Assembly: GCF_019733355.1 (NCBI RefSeq)
Contig: NZ_JAIHLQ010000020.1
Location: 57,929 to 121,928, forward strand
Origin: Pseudomonas baetica
GTDB lineage: Bacteria; Pseudomonadota; Gammaproteobacteria; Pseudomonadales; Pseudomonadaceae
Direction of reading: 5' to 3'
DNA: 64,000 nt
Below, piece by piece: positions 1 through 8,099 of this stretch. The notes beneath the pieces are model-generated. The model saw only the letters and a program-made list of their open reading frames with translations, was not told the origin of the DNA and made no database searches. The first letter of the stretch is position 1. Every line of letters begins with the position of its first letter. Made by a program: the position numbers and the translations under genes.

Positions 1-1
1 G

Positions 2-1009
2 TTCTACTTCCGCCAGATGGATGGTGTCTTTTCCGTCGTTCCTAACCTCGGAGACTTGGACACTACCACCCCTGATAGTCGTCTATTCAAATTCGTTGGC
101 CGCATGGTTCGCAAGGATATTTCTGATGAAGTATGTCGGGCGGCGTACGTGGGGACGACTCGGGCCAAAGAAGATTGCCACCTTTTCGTATGCGTCGACC
201 GTTTCCCTGCTGCCGAGGGTGAGGTCCAGAAAGAGAAGGAAATCAAGCCAGCAGCAGGTTCGTTGGCTGAGTGCTTGTGGTCGGCTATTGGAGCCCAAGT
301 GAAAGCGGTCGCCCCGGCATTCCCTATTGTTGCAGTTACGGATTCTGGGGTTCCCTCTAAGGCACGCCTGGCTCCCAGCTACAAAGTCGAATTGCCTAAA
401 ACGGTCTTTGTTCCGGCTGCAAGCAATGACCAAGTACCCACTGAAAATGAACTGAACGATGAATTGCGGGAGGAGGAGGGGAGCGACTATCGCGCCAAGA
501 CCATCGGTATCGTCTACCACTGGTTTGTAGAGCAGATCGGTAAGCAGGGTATCGAACTCTGGGATGAAGCTCGCGTGCGTACAAAGGCTCAGGCTATCGC
601 ATCGATGCTTCGTCGTGAAGGCTTCCCTGCTGCTGAGGTTCCTCAGGCGGTTGCTCGCATCCTCCGGCTGCTGTCCAATACCGTAAACAGTATTCATGGG
701 CAATGGATCTTGAAGAAGCGTCCGGGCAGTGGCCATGAGGTGCAGGTCAGTGCATACCGTAACGGACGTTGGGTTCACCGCTTCCTGGATCGACCTTTTG
801 AAGATGATGGGGTTTACTGGATCAGCGACTACAAAACTCCGGACTGCCCGGAGGGTATGTCCGAAGACGCTTTTGTTGCGCGGGAGGTTGAGCGGTACCG
901 GCCGAAAATGGATGAGTACGAGCGTGCTGTGAAAGATGCCGGTATCACCATCCCTGTTAAAAAGGTGCTGTATTTCCCAGCATTCGACCGGCTTGCAGAG
1001 GTTGCCTAA
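2..1009 (+). CDS. AddA/UvrD-like ATP-dependent helicase-nuclease, C-terminal part
   Basis: The reading frame is open from the first bases, so the gene starts upstream of the window and only about 335 C-terminal residues are present. The N-terminal part of the fragment carries helicase motif VI (YVGTTRAK), typical of UvrD/RecB-type superfamily-1A helicases. About 270 residues in comes a RecB-family nuclease signature: a first Asp in RFLDRPFEDDG, then DYKT, then an aromatic-rich YRPKMDEY segment where family members usually have YRxQxxxY. This arrangement is that of AddA-type subunits, which unwind and degrade double-strand DNA ends in recombination or anti-phage defence. It ends 2 bp from the convergent membrane-nuclease gene. 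Family assignment is firm. Whether it is housekeeping AddA or a plasmid or defence paralogue cannot be decided from this piece. Confidence 0.85.
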   Translation, partial: FYFRQMDGVFSVVPNLGDLDTTTPDSRLFKFVGRMVRKDISDEVCRAAYVGTTRAKEDCHLFVCVDRFPAAEGEVQKEKEIKPAAGSLAECLWSAIGAQVKAVAPAFPIVAVTDSGVPSKARLAPSYKVELPKTVFVPAASNDQVPTENELNDELREEEGSDYRAKTIGIVYHWFVEQIGKQGIELWDEARVRTKAQAIASMLRREGFPAAEVPQAVARILRLLSNTVNSIHGQWILKKRPGSGHEVQVSAYRNGRWVHRFLDRPFEDDGVYWISDYKTPDCPEGMSEDAFVAREVERYRPKMDEYERAVKDAGITIPVKKVLYFPAFDRLAEVA

Positions 1010-1011
1010 GC

Positions 1012-1536
1012 CTAACGAGGGAACCTGATTTTCGGGTTCTTGACTGTGATGCCCATTCGCTTATGCAGAGGCCTTGAATCTTGCGGCTTTCTGTTCTTGA
1101 GTGAAATGGGTACCTCAGTCCTGATGGAAACCAAAGCTCGAAATAGCTGCTCATCGAACGGGATCTGCACACACTCATCTCTAAAGCTCAGCAGCCCAAC
1201 CACATTCGATTCTTTGAATGCCTCCCGAGCAAGGCCGATATACAGCATCACCTGGTAGTATTCCCGGCGTCGTACGAACCCCTTGTACATTCGGTTTTTG
1301 AATTCACCGATTACAATTTGCCCTGTACGATTTCCGCGGAAAATGGCATCCGGTTCACCTGCTACGCCGAGTGCGCTGAGCCGTTTTCGTGGATGCCCCT
1401 TGCCTAGGTCAGTCCCTACAATTACCCACTGAGTTGCAGGCAGCGAAAACTGCTTGTAAATATCGAGTGGTGCCTTGGCTTTGAGGGCCAGATACAGCGA
1501 CAGGGCCGCTACAATAATTCCAAGAATGATCAGCAT
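1012..1536 (-). CDS. Membrane-anchored PD-(D/E)XK nuclease-like protein
   Basis: A 174-residue protein with one N-terminal membrane segment (about residues 1-18) followed by a soluble domain. The domain has the spacing of a PD-(D/E)XK nuclease: GEPDAIF, then IVIGEFKNR (E-x-K), then YYQVMLYIG, resembling the Q-x-x-x-Y motif of Cas4/RecB-family nucleases. The N-terminal anchor suggests that it acts at the cytoplasmic face of the membrane. It is last in a minus-strand string (starting at 4228) that runs into the 3' end of the AddA-like gene. The lysines and acidic residues look intact, but nuclease activity is an inference from motifs. It could also be a non-catalytic relative. Confidence 0.65.
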   Translation of the reverse strand: MLIILGIIVAALSLYLALKAKAPLDIYKQFSLPATQWVIVGTDLGKGHPRKRLSALGVAGEPDAIFRGNRTGQIVIGEFKNRMYKGFVRRREYYQVMLYIGLAREAFKESNVVGLLSFRDECVQIPFDEQLFRALVSIRTEVPISLKNRKPQDSRPLHKRMGITVKNPKIRFPR

Positions 1537-1537
1537 G

Positions 1538-1759
1538 TCAGAATGTAATCACCTTAAAGTAGAGCAGGGCGGCGATGGCTACCAACACAATGGCAATAAA
1601 TCCGCCTTTGCTTGGCCCCGCGCCGATCCGGCCATGCGCTGCGGTACCCATTTTGGCTAAACGTTGGTTGTATGCCCCACCACCGGCCCCAACGAACTTG
1701 CGCGGATCCTCTGCATAAGCGGCGATCTTGCTAACAGCTACGTTCGTACTGCGGCGCAT
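1538..1759 (-). CDS. Small tail-anchored protein, function unknown
   Basis: A 73-residue protein with a glycine- and alanine-rich middle and a single hydrophobic helix at the C-terminus (about residues 53-71), so it is probably tail-anchored in the inner membrane. It overlaps the end of the upstream CRP-fold gene by 22 nt and is separated by 1 nt from the downstream membrane-nuclease gene, which indicates one transcription unit and translational coupling. I recognise no family. The tight packing with a membrane-anchored nuclease candidate suggests a shared membrane location, but nothing more. Confidence 0.5.
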   Translation of the reverse strand: MRRSTNVAVSKIAAYAEDPRKFVGAGGGAYNQRLAKMGTAAHGRIGAGPSKGGFIAIVLVAIAALLYFKVITF

Positions 1760-2463
1760 GCCGAAACCTCAGATTGTGATTGAAAGAAAAAGGTCTTGTA
1801 CCCATCAAACTTCAGCAACCCTTCCTCTTCCAATGCTTTGAACGCGCGACTGCCCGACCGCCTCTCGACCCCCGCAAGGGTTCTTATTTCATCTTTGCTG
1901 GCATGGACCTCTATACCGCGGGCCGTGGGGCGTGAGTCGGGATGCTCAACCAGCATGGTAATCACCCGCTTGATGCGATCAAGGTCCTTGGCAAATAGGT
2001 ACTGCGCAGCCTGGGAATGCTTGGTCATCAAGTTCAGTTCAGCGGCCATGAGAACAGTCTCGCTGTAGCTGTTCGCTTTCATGAACTCATCGTATTTTGA
2101 CTTTGAGACAGCGAGTAGGAAGGTATGGCTTCGAGTCTCGTAGCCAAACCGTACCTGCTTAGGTTGAAGTGGCCAGATTATGTCACCCTTCCGAAGGGCG
2201 TCTACGAAGATCCCCTTGCCCTGGACATCTGGCGAAAGTGCATAGGCAACCACGCAGCCTTGAAGGACGATGAAGAAATTCCCTCGGTCGATGTCCAGTT
2301 GAGTCTTTGGCGGGAGGTCAATCAATGTCCCGTAATGGTTGCCATGGATGAGCCAACTGGCCCACGTTCCCTTTTGAGGGCTTGTTTTGAACCAGTCAGG
2401 TTCGGGCGTTTCGAGGACGGCAATGTTTGGGTGTTTCATGGCGTGTGAGAAACCGTTTGCCAT
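1738..2463 (-). CDS. CRP-fold (Crp/Fnr-like) regulator, divergent
   Basis: A 241-residue protein. The central part has the spacing of a cyclic-nucleotide-binding beta-roll (about residues 45-125), although the phosphate-binding cassette is not conserved. The C-terminal part looks like a winged helix: KDEIRTLAGVERRSGSRAFK, then LEEEGLLKFDG, as in Crp/Fnr-family DNA-binding domains. It therefore probably regulates transcription, perhaps of its own operon, but the ligand cannot be predicted. It overlaps its upstream neighbour by 1 nt and its downstream neighbour by 22 nt. The weak conservation of the ligand pocket and of the helix-turn-helix makes this a family-level call only. Confidence 0.6.
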   Translation of the reverse strand: MANGFSHAMKHPNIAVLETPEPDWFKTSPQKGTWASWLIHGNHYGTLIDLPPKTQLDIDRGNFFIVLQGCVVAYALSPDVQGKGIFVDALRKGDIIWPLQPKQVRFGYETRSHTFLLAVSKSKYDEFMKANSYSETVLMAAELNLMTKHSQAAQYLFAKDLDRIKRVITMLVEHPDSRPTARGIEVHASKDEIRTLAGVERRSGSRAFKALEEEGLLKFDGYKTFFFQSQSEVSACAAVRT

Positions 2464-2876
2464 TATTGAGCTTCCTTCAAGTCGTATTGGCTCTGGTACG
2501 ACTCGATCTTGATGTTGACAGTCGCCGGCAGTGGTAACGCCACGAGCGACATGATGGATTCCGAGGTTGGAGATTCAACCAGGAGGACATTCCTGATTCG
2601 TTTGGCTTTGGCGCAGTAAAGACCGCGGGAGCCATTGGACAGGGCTTCTCGGAGAATGATGTGACGTCTGCGTACAGTCGGAAGCGCGAGAGGGCCTCGC
2701 ACCTTCACCCCTTGCGTGCGGCGCAGGGCAGTTTTAATCGTTTTGGCAGTTTGCAGGACGATAGGGTGGTCCAGCCCATCGATGACGATGTAGAAGCTGG
2801 CGGAGGAAAAATTCGAGCGCATGGTCCTGGGATCTGCAAGATCCCAGGCTTGGGCAGATTTCGCTTCGCTGTACAT
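2463..2876 (-). CDS. Hypothetical protein in the CRP-fold gene operon
   Basis: A 137-residue soluble protein with no recognised domain. Its stop codon overlaps the start of the downstream CRP-fold gene by 1 nt (TAATG type), so it is probably translated and coupled. The middle is basic (TAKTIKTALRRTQGVKVRG) and could bind nucleic acid, but that is only a composition remark. It lies about 75 bp downstream of the next small gene in the same minus-strand series. Confidence 0.5.
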   Translation of the reverse strand: MYSEAKSAQAWDLADPRTMRSNFSSASFYIVIDGLDHPIVLQTAKTIKTALRRTQGVKVRGPLALPTVRRRHIILREALSNGSRGLYCAKAKRIRNVLLVESPTSESIMSLVALPLPATVNIKIESYQSQYDLKEAQ

Positions 2877-2951
2877 TGGACGGGGCCCTTGAAATATCTC
2901 ATGCCCTAATAGTGGAAAGAGACAGCCCCATTTCAGCGACTTTGACCGATA

Positions 2952-3218
2952 TTATTTGTTCAGATCTGCAATTTTCTGATGATGATAGAGGGCGCTTGCG
3001 AAGGATCGCTGCGCTTTCCTTAGGCGCAGTGCATCAAACAGCCCCGGGTCTCGGCGGACTCGGATTGTGTGCGGCCCAGTGAGAACCCCAAGGATCTTGT
3101 CGTAAAGAGCCATTATCTGGGGATTGGCGAGCTGGTTCACCATAGGGAGTGACTGTTCATGTGCAGAGACGGCCTGACTGATGACCTGTTGCTTCCAAAG
3201 CTTATAGTCGAGGATCAC
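2952..3218 (-). CDS. Small hypothetical protein
   Basis: An 88-residue, mostly helical, charged protein without membrane segments or recognised motifs. Its start overlaps the stop of the upstream membrane-protein gene by 4 nt (ATGA), the best evidence that it is a real translated gene. The C-terminal half is rich in Arg, Leu and Ala and could form a helical hairpin. Function unknown. Confidence 0.5.
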   Translation of the reverse strand: MILDYKLWKQQVISQAVSAHEQSLPMVNQLANPQIMALYDKILGVLTGPHTIRVRRDPGLFDALRLRKAQRSFASALYHHQKIADLNK

Positions 3219-4228
3219 TTAATTGCTCCCTTGGGTTTTGACTTCCTGCGGGCCTGGTGCATAAAGACCAGATGCATCCCACCAAAAAACCACACAGCTA
3301 TGAATGTGGTTGAGAACGAAAGTAGACCAACCTTGGCGACGTTGAGGGAATGACTAGGGAATTTTTCATCGAAAACCGCCCGATGTAGGGTGTCGTTTTT
3401 GTAAGCAGTGATGATCACCTTCTGGCTTGCGCTAACCCCCCTCAGGACGGTATCGGATTCGTTATCGGTAGCAGGGAAGACCTCTAGCCATCCGGTAACA
3501 CTCATTTTTGAGCTTTCGATCGACTCTAGGATACCTTGAGCAGAAGGTGCAGCCAAAACCTCAGCTGGGATTTCATTTCCCACCCATTGAAAGCATTTGA
3601 TGGGTAGACGCTCACATTCATACTTGAACCGACCCGGATAGGTCGCCGTCAGTTCCTCTTGGTAACGCATCCTTTCTGTCAGCAATTCGCCCTGGATGTA
3701 GTAAGCGAAGAGATAGTGGATGCAGCACAAGAAGGTGGTGTAGGCCACAAGGAAGAATGTGATGTGAATTCGCATGAAACTGCGGAACCCACGCTGGGCG
3801 ATGAACCGCAAAATCAAGCTCGTAAAAACGAGAGCCAGTGTGTAGACGTCTCCGCGTTGGCGCTCTTCGCCGGTGGGTACGTGACCGACCATCCAGCAAA
3901 TTCCTTCGTACCCCAGGTTAAGAAAATTGACCTCTTCTTGGAATAGTGAAACTGCGGCAATTGCCGCGAGCCACCCCAAGGTCATTTCACGGCGGAAATG
4001 AGCATAGATACCAGTCCATAAGCTCAGAAATAGAACGTAGACGCCAAGATCCTCGAGCACTTTCAGGAAAGTGATTTGTTCGCCGTCAGGTGTGGCGAAT
4101 GTGAGAGTCACACACACAGCCAAGTAAACAAAAAGGAACACCGGGATCTGAAGTTGCCAGGGTATTCGGGACTCGAGCACACCAGCACCTCGGGGCCAAA
4201 TTGAAGCTGTGCTAGGGAGGAATTTCAT
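3215..4228 (-). CDS. Multi-pass membrane protein with a periplasmic domain
   Basis: A 337-residue protein. The N-terminal half has about four hydrophobic helices, starting with IPVFLFVYLAVCVTL. A hydrophilic segment with two cysteines and a proline follows, and a final helix (SFSTTFIAVWFFGGMHLVF) precedes a basic tail. I chose the internal ATG at 4228 because the longer reading frame would overlap the divergent PilZ gene and its extra 67 residues have no membrane-protein character. No clear Shine-Dalgarno is visible, so the start is uncertain. It is first in a minus-strand operon with a CRP-fold protein and a membrane-anchored nuclease candidate. I do not recognise the family. Confidence 0.6.
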   Translation of the reverse strand: MKFLPSTASIWPRGAGVLESRIPWQLQIPVFLFVYLAVCVTLTFATPDGEQITFLKVLEDLGVYVLFLSLWTGIYAHFRREMTLGWLAAIAAVSLFQEEVNFLNLGYEGICWMVGHVPTGEERQRGDVYTLALVFTSLILRFIAQRGFRSFMRIHITFFLVAYTTFLCCIHYLFAYYIQGELLTERMRYQEELTATYPGRFKYECERLPIKCFQWVGNEIPAEVLAAPSAQGILESIESSKMSVTGWLEVFPATDNESDTVLRGVSASQKVIITAYKNDTLHRAVFDEKFPSHSLNVAKVGLLSFSTTFIAVWFFGGMHLVFMHQARRKSKPKGAIK

Positions 4229-4366
4229 AAGGGGGTTTTGAATAGCCGTTGAATATGTTGTGACGATACTATTCAGTTCCTTGAAGGTGACCAGCCAAAA
4301 AGGGGTCTCGGATTTCTGTAACGGCGCTCTGAACAGATCCGCACAACTAGCTATAGGAAACAAAGG

Positions 4367-4735
4367 ATGAATGCGTCCAGCCGACGGCACACGCGGTACG
4401 TGATCTCTGAAGGAGCGCTGCTCTCTCAAAAAATCAAAGGAAAGGGTTTGGTAGCAGGGCTCCTGGGTTGGGCCGATTGCCGGGTGCGAGATTTATCGAT
4501 CGCGGGCGCTATGATCCTGACAGAAAAGAAGAAAGGAATCGGAGATGCTATCTCGATGAAGCTGATCCAGCGGAATGGTGACGAGCTTCAATTCGAAGGG
4601 AGGGTGGTGAACTGCGGTACTGATCATCGAAGCGGAAATTTCCAGCTTGGGATTGCCCTGTCCGAACAAGCTCCGGAATCTCGTGAACATATTTTTCTTC
4701 ACAGTCTGGGCGAGTCCTTCCCCGAAGCGCGCTGA
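4367..4735 (+). CDS. PilZ-domain protein (c-di-GMP receptor type)
   Basis: A 122-residue, single-domain protein. It shows both halves of the PilZ ligand signature: R-x-x-x-R (Arg6 to Arg10, RRHTR) near the N-terminus and D-x-S-x-x-G (Asp42, Ser44, Gly47) thirty residues later. These are the residues that bind cyclic di-GMP in the family, so a signalling or adaptor role is likely. The length fits stand-alone PilZ adaptors. It is divergent from the membrane-protein operon and is followed by a hairpin at 4769-4800. A diguanylate-cyclase remnant lies about 13 kb away, but no intact cyclase or phosphodiesterase is in the window. Confidence 0.85.
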   Translation: MNASSRRHTRYVISEGALLSQKIKGKGLVAGLLGWADCRVRDLSIAGAMILTEKKKGIGDAISMKLIQRNGDELQFEGRVVNCGTDHRSGNFQLGIALSEQAPESREHIFLHSLGESFPEAR

Positions 4736-4768
4736 CCCGATAGCAGTGACTGCTTGGTTGTGATACGA

Positions 4769-4800
4769 CAAGGCCCGCCCATTTGCATGGACGGGCCTTG
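4769..4800 (+). terminator. Hairpin downstream of the PilZ gene
   Basis: A 9-bp perfect inverted repeat, CAAGGCCCG paired with CGGGCCTTG, with a 14-nt loop, sits 33 bp after the PilZ stop codon. The following bases (AATAAGTC) have no T-run, so it is a terminator-like stem rather than a textbook rho-independent terminator. Confidence 0.55.
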
Positions 4801-5245
4801 AATAAGTCGAGGAGAAGCAACGGCACCCATAGGCATTTGGATGTAGAAGGGGGTGACTTAGGAGTTAGGAGGTCTAAAGCCTATGCTTTCCTCAAGAAAC
4901 TGTGTCAAAAACTGGCATGGGGGAGTGAACCCCATTCCGCACATTCTGTACGAACGACCGGGCTTTGTGAAGATGAAGGCCGTGAATTTGCGATAAATTG
5001 ACACCTATGCAGCGGTCTCAGAAATCTCGCAAAGCGGCGAAAATCTGGAAAAGCTTTCTATCTCAAGTGTCTTCGACCCTCTCGCCGCCCATCGGTTCAA
5101 AAAAAACCAGGATTTTTCTTTTCTTGTCTCCGGCCCGAGTGGACTGGTAATGCTCTATTTCAGGGCGTGTAGCTTCCTGTTGCGGGAATTCTACACCTCC
5201 CTTTTACGACAATTCTGTCAACTTGGTTGTGATTCTTGGCAATAA
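4801..5245. other. Intergenic stretch without a supported gene
   Basis: About 450 bp between the PilZ hairpin and the terminator of the minus-strand operon. It contains a short stem (ATGGGG ... CCCCAT near 4915-4935). The one plus-strand reading frame here lacks protein-like composition. I see no RNA gene or mobile-element end. Confidence 0.5.
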
Positions 5246-5272
5246 CAGACGCGCTAATTTAGGACGCGTCTG
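5246..5272 (-). terminator. Hairpin ending the minus-strand Tus/Sel1 operon
   Basis: Perfect 8-bp stem CAGACGCG / CGCGTCTG with an 11-nt loop, 14 bp beyond the stop codon of the minus-strand gene ending at 5286. On that strand it is followed by TTATTG, a weak T-rich tail. Likely terminator for that operon. Confidence 0.6.
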
Positions 5273-5285
5273 GGAATGAGAGAGC

Positions 5286-6449
5286 TCAACCGACGGCAGG
5301 CTTGCCGAATATCCGTTTGAATAGCGTAGCTCCTTGTGCCTGGGCTTGGGTTTCCGGCACGAGCTGGACGATGCTGAAGATTACTCCTGTGTCGTTCGAA
5401 TGATAGGCGAGTTGCAGGTTGTTCTTCTTGAGGCCAATGAATGGAGCTGAAGCAACTAGCGATTGATCCATTTGCTCATGGCCCGTAGCAACCATTGTAG
5501 GGTCGAAGCCAAATATGACACGACTATCAAATTTGTCCCAAAGCATCGGGTCTGGATGAGAGATGGTTAGAACGACGTTGATGCCTACGCTACTGGCAAG
5601 CTTCAAACCGGCAGTGACCGATTCCTCATCCCTCGCGACCGATACCCGGTCGATGATGAGGGTGCGTCCACGCACAGCTCCCTCGTTAAGGGCAGAATAA
5701 TGAGCGGAGACTAGCTGCTCGAGCGTGTAGGTACGACTTGGTAAAATCGTCACCGCCAAGTGGTGGTCTGGATGCTTCTGACGTTCACCCAGGATGAACG
5801 AACTGTGATCTTCAGAAAGCGACTTTCTGAAGACATCATGGCCGCGGCTGTAACGGTTCAGATAGTTGTCGCCATCGTGTGTGGCTCGCACTACGGCAAC
5901 GAACAGGTCATCAAGGCGGTTCAGGCAAATCTCTTGGTCGATCCATTGAGAGATGTGCAGGGGCTCGGTATGGATGATTAGGGTATGGCCGGCATAATCA
6001 CGTCCCAGTAAATATTGGGAGGGTGGCATGAAACCAGTGCGAGCCTTGAATCTCGCCATTTCCTCCGCTGATTGAGAGGTTGGATCTATCTTATCTTGCC
6101 TTGCGTATGCCTTCAGCGCTTCAAAATTGCTAAACCCCCACATGGTTGCAATGAGCGTTCCCTGAGGGTGCCCTTTACGAATGTCGGGTAACGTATTCTT
6201 GAGGGGATCCATGTTCATGGCCATTCGCAAGAACTCCATCATCTGGAGGCTTCGATCGGAAATGGCTCTTATCTGATCAGGGGTCTTGATCATCTGCAGG
6301 CCATTGATTGGCTCTTCGAGTTCACCAGTTTTAGCGTTCAGACGGTTGTACCCGTAGGCACGCGCAACGATCACATTTGCCGCTTCAGCATTAATGCCCA
6401 AGGCCATTTTCTTGACCAAACGTTCAGATTGCTCTTTGTACATGCTCAC
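5286..6449 (-). CDS. Hypothetical protein, third gene of the Tus-like operon
   Basis: A 387-residue soluble protein of unknown family. The start is a GTG in a 4-nt GTGA overlap with the upstream Sel1 gene; an ATG two codons later is the alternative. The C-terminal half has an alternating hydrophobic strand-helix pattern with a Walker-B-like strand (TLIIDRVSV) and a second strand (GINVVLTISHPDP), as in P-loop ATPases. I cannot find a Walker A glycine loop, so it may be a degenerate ATPase or an unrelated alpha/beta fold. Co-translation with a Sel1-repeat protein and a Tus-like protein suggests a shared task in plasmid biology, which remains inference. Confidence 0.6.
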   Translation of the reverse strand: MSMYKEQSERLVKKMALGINAEAANVIVARAYGYNRLNAKTGELEEPINGLQMIKTPDQIRAISDRSLQMMEFLRMAMNMDPLKNTLPDIRKGHPQGTLIATMWGFSNFEALKAYARQDKIDPTSQSAEEMARFKARTGFMPPSQYLLGRDYAGHTLIIHTEPLHISQWIDQEICLNRLDDLFVAVVRATHDGDNYLNRYSRGHDVFRKSLSEDHSSFILGERQKHPDHHLAVTILPSRTYTLEQLVSAHYSALNEGAVRGRTLIIDRVSVARDEESVTAGLKLASSVGINVVLTISHPDPMLWDKFDSRVIFGFDPTMVATGHEQMDQSLVASAPFIGLKKNNLQLAYHSNDTGVIFSIVQLVPETQAQAQGATLFKRIFGKPAVG

Positions 6450-7000
6450 GAGTCCAGAAGGTTGGTGATGGGCTGGTGGCGCTCTACGAATCCAACGTAG
6501 GCCGCGTAGAGGGCTTTGTCGGACTTCTCGCTAAGCGAGGATGCCAGTAAGCGGTAAGCGCGGCGAAGATCTGGTTTGATGTCAGTCATGCCATGCTCGA
6601 CGATCTTGACGAGCTCTATAGTGGCTTTAACGTAACCGGCAGAAGCAGCTCGCTCGATGTATTGGATGCCCTTAACTGGATCGGCCCCTGCGCGTTGTTT
6701 GAGGACGTGGGACATTCCGTAGGTGAATAGGGCGTCGGTCGATGCAGGTTTAGCAATGCAGGCGAGCCGGAGCCAGTGGTCAGCGCGGGTTATGTCAGTG
6801 TCTACACCGATGCCTTGATTGAGACACCTCGCCACTTGGAACATTGCTTTGCCATCTCCATTTTCAGCAAGCTCAAGCATGTCTCGATATGCGTTCGCTC
6901 GGTTTCGCTCATCGCAGGAGACCAGATCTCGAGTGAGACTGGCCAGGCGGAGACTGGTGGTTTGGTCAGTGGACTGCATTCTGATTATTGCCTTATTCAT
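6446..7000 (-). CDS. Sel1-repeat protein
   Basis: A 184-residue protein. After a short N-terminus it has two to three Sel1-like (SLR) helical repeats, for example ENGDGKAMFQVARCLNQGIG followed by ADHWLRLA, then IQYIERAASAGYVKATIEL. Sel1 repeats are TPR-like scaffolds that bind other proteins. I chose the ATG at 7000, which overlaps the end of the upstream Tus-like gene by 8 nt, over a longer frame that would overlap by about 60 nt. It also overlaps the downstream gene by 4 nt, so the three genes form one coupled operon. Confidence 0.7.
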   Translation of the reverse strand: MNKAIIRMQSTDQTTSLRLASLTRDLVSCDERNRANAYRDMLELAENGDGKAMFQVARCLNQGIGVDTDITRADHWLRLACIAKPASTDALFTYGMSHVLKQRAGADPVKGIQYIERAASAGYVKATIELVKIVEHGMTDIKPDLRRAYRLLASSLSEKSDKALYAAYVGFVERHQPITNLLDS

Positions 7001-7970
7001 CAATTGAGGCAGGAAATGAATCGCTTTCGGCTTTCTGTACCAAAGGCCCAAAGACGCGATAGTTCTCGAGATACTGATAGAGGTTCATTTTCTTGATGTA
7101 CGGTTCTTTCTCGAGTAGTTCGCGGCCGGCAGATTTGCGTCGTGCCGTGACTACGTCGTAGCTAAGTAGCGGTTTAATTGTGGGTGCAAACTTGCATTCA
7201 TCGATGTCGTAAACGAAGGGCACGGAAGAGATGATCTGGCGCACCGGCGTATCACCGTCACGAACCCGTGCTCGGATGTGGGGTTTGACTGGTCTCCGAA
7301 TAGCGACCTGTTCATTGCCTAGCTTCCGTAAGAGATCAATAGCGGTCAGCAAGCCCTCTTCAATTGATCCCTCAGGAGCGTCGGACATGGTAGGACGTCG
7401 GTCGTGAAGCTCATCTAAGAGGTCTTCCCACTCTTTCACTAAATCTGAAGCCACATGCCTTGATCCGGATGTGCCGGTATCAGTCCAGTAGAAATTAATG
7501 GTCTGAGGGTTCATCAGCACCGGGGTGCAACGCATTGCCTGCTTTGGCGATATGGCCTCAAACTTAATCCAAACCTTCCGGCGATCGTTAGATTTCTTGA
7601 TCTTGCCGATTAGCATTTCCAGCTTGCTGCGCAGATCATTCGTTTCGATGATTTTGGCAATCACTTCCCCAGGCAGCGCAACTACCCCTGGACTCCTCAA
7701 GGTTTCCTTCGCGTTCTGAGTTTCCTTCATCGTGATGCAAGTGAGGACGTCTATAGCTGCGTCGACCGCGTCGCTACCTTCAAGCCTCCTCACCGGGATA
7801 GGCGCAGCTTCGTCTACTTCTGGCTCTTGTCGAAACTCCATCTCAAAAATCGCATCGACTCTCAATCGGTGTCGTGAGTCATTGAGCATTCTGACCAGTA
7901 CCTTGAGCTCGGCCTCAAGCTGTTTGACCACTGCGATTGCTTCACTGATAGCGCTGAGGTGGAGTTCCAT
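6993..7970 (-). CDS. Tus-like DNA replication terminus site-binding protein
   Basis: A 325-residue protein that I match by eye to the Tus family, which binds Ter sites and blocks replication forks in one direction. The strongest similarity is in the C-terminal half: IRRPVKPHIRARVRDGD corresponds to the KIKRPVKxxPIARVWYKGD region of E. coli Tus. It is followed by a PLLSYDV counterpart of the Tus ELLNYDA segment and a final MNLYQYL resembling RLHLYV. The N-terminal helix pair (KQLEAELKVLVRML) also aligns if translation starts at the ATG at 7970, so I prefer that to the GTG codons at 7997 and 7982. It is first in a three-gene operon. Family call is probable; no Ter site was identified. Confidence 0.72.
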   Translation of the reverse strand: MELHLSAISEAIAVVKQLEAELKVLVRMLNDSRHRLRVDAIFEMEFRQEPEVDEAAPIPVRRLEGSDAVDAAIDVLTCITMKETQNAKETLRSPGVVALPGEVIAKIIETNDLRSKLEMLIGKIKKSNDRRKVWIKFEAISPKQAMRCTPVLMNPQTINFYWTDTGTSGSRHVASDLVKEWEDLLDELHDRRPTMSDAPEGSIEEGLLTAIDLLRKLGNEQVAIRRPVKPHIRARVRDGDTPVRQIISSVPFVYDIDECKFAPTIKPLLSYDVVTARRKSAGRELLEKEPYIKKMNLYQYLENYRVFGPLVQKAESDSFPASIDE

Positions 7971-8099
7971 AGAGATGTCCACTGCGTGAGCCCACACATC
8001 ACTTTAACGGGCGTTGGATTTTCGACTAGGCGTTTTGAATTGGATTCTATTATGGCGCGGGTACACTCTGGCACATAACCAAATTGGGGTATCCGAATC
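7971..8099. promoter_or_regulatory. Divergent promoter region between Tus-like and repeat-protein genes
   Basis: About 130 bp separate the divergent starts at 7970 and 8100, so both promoters should lie here. I see no convincing sigma-70 hexamers at proper spacing and no match to the E. coli Ter consensus, although E. coli tus has a Ter site in its own promoter. Confidence 0.35.

Noticed and set aside
4783..5001. Short plus-strand frame after the PilZ terminator
   Set aside because: It starts inside the hairpin, has no ribosome-binding site, and its composition is not protein-like.
7971..8099. E. coli-type Ter site near the Tus-like gene
   Set aside because: No match to AGNATGTTGTAACTAA was found in the promoter region; a divergent site elsewhere on the replicon remains possible.
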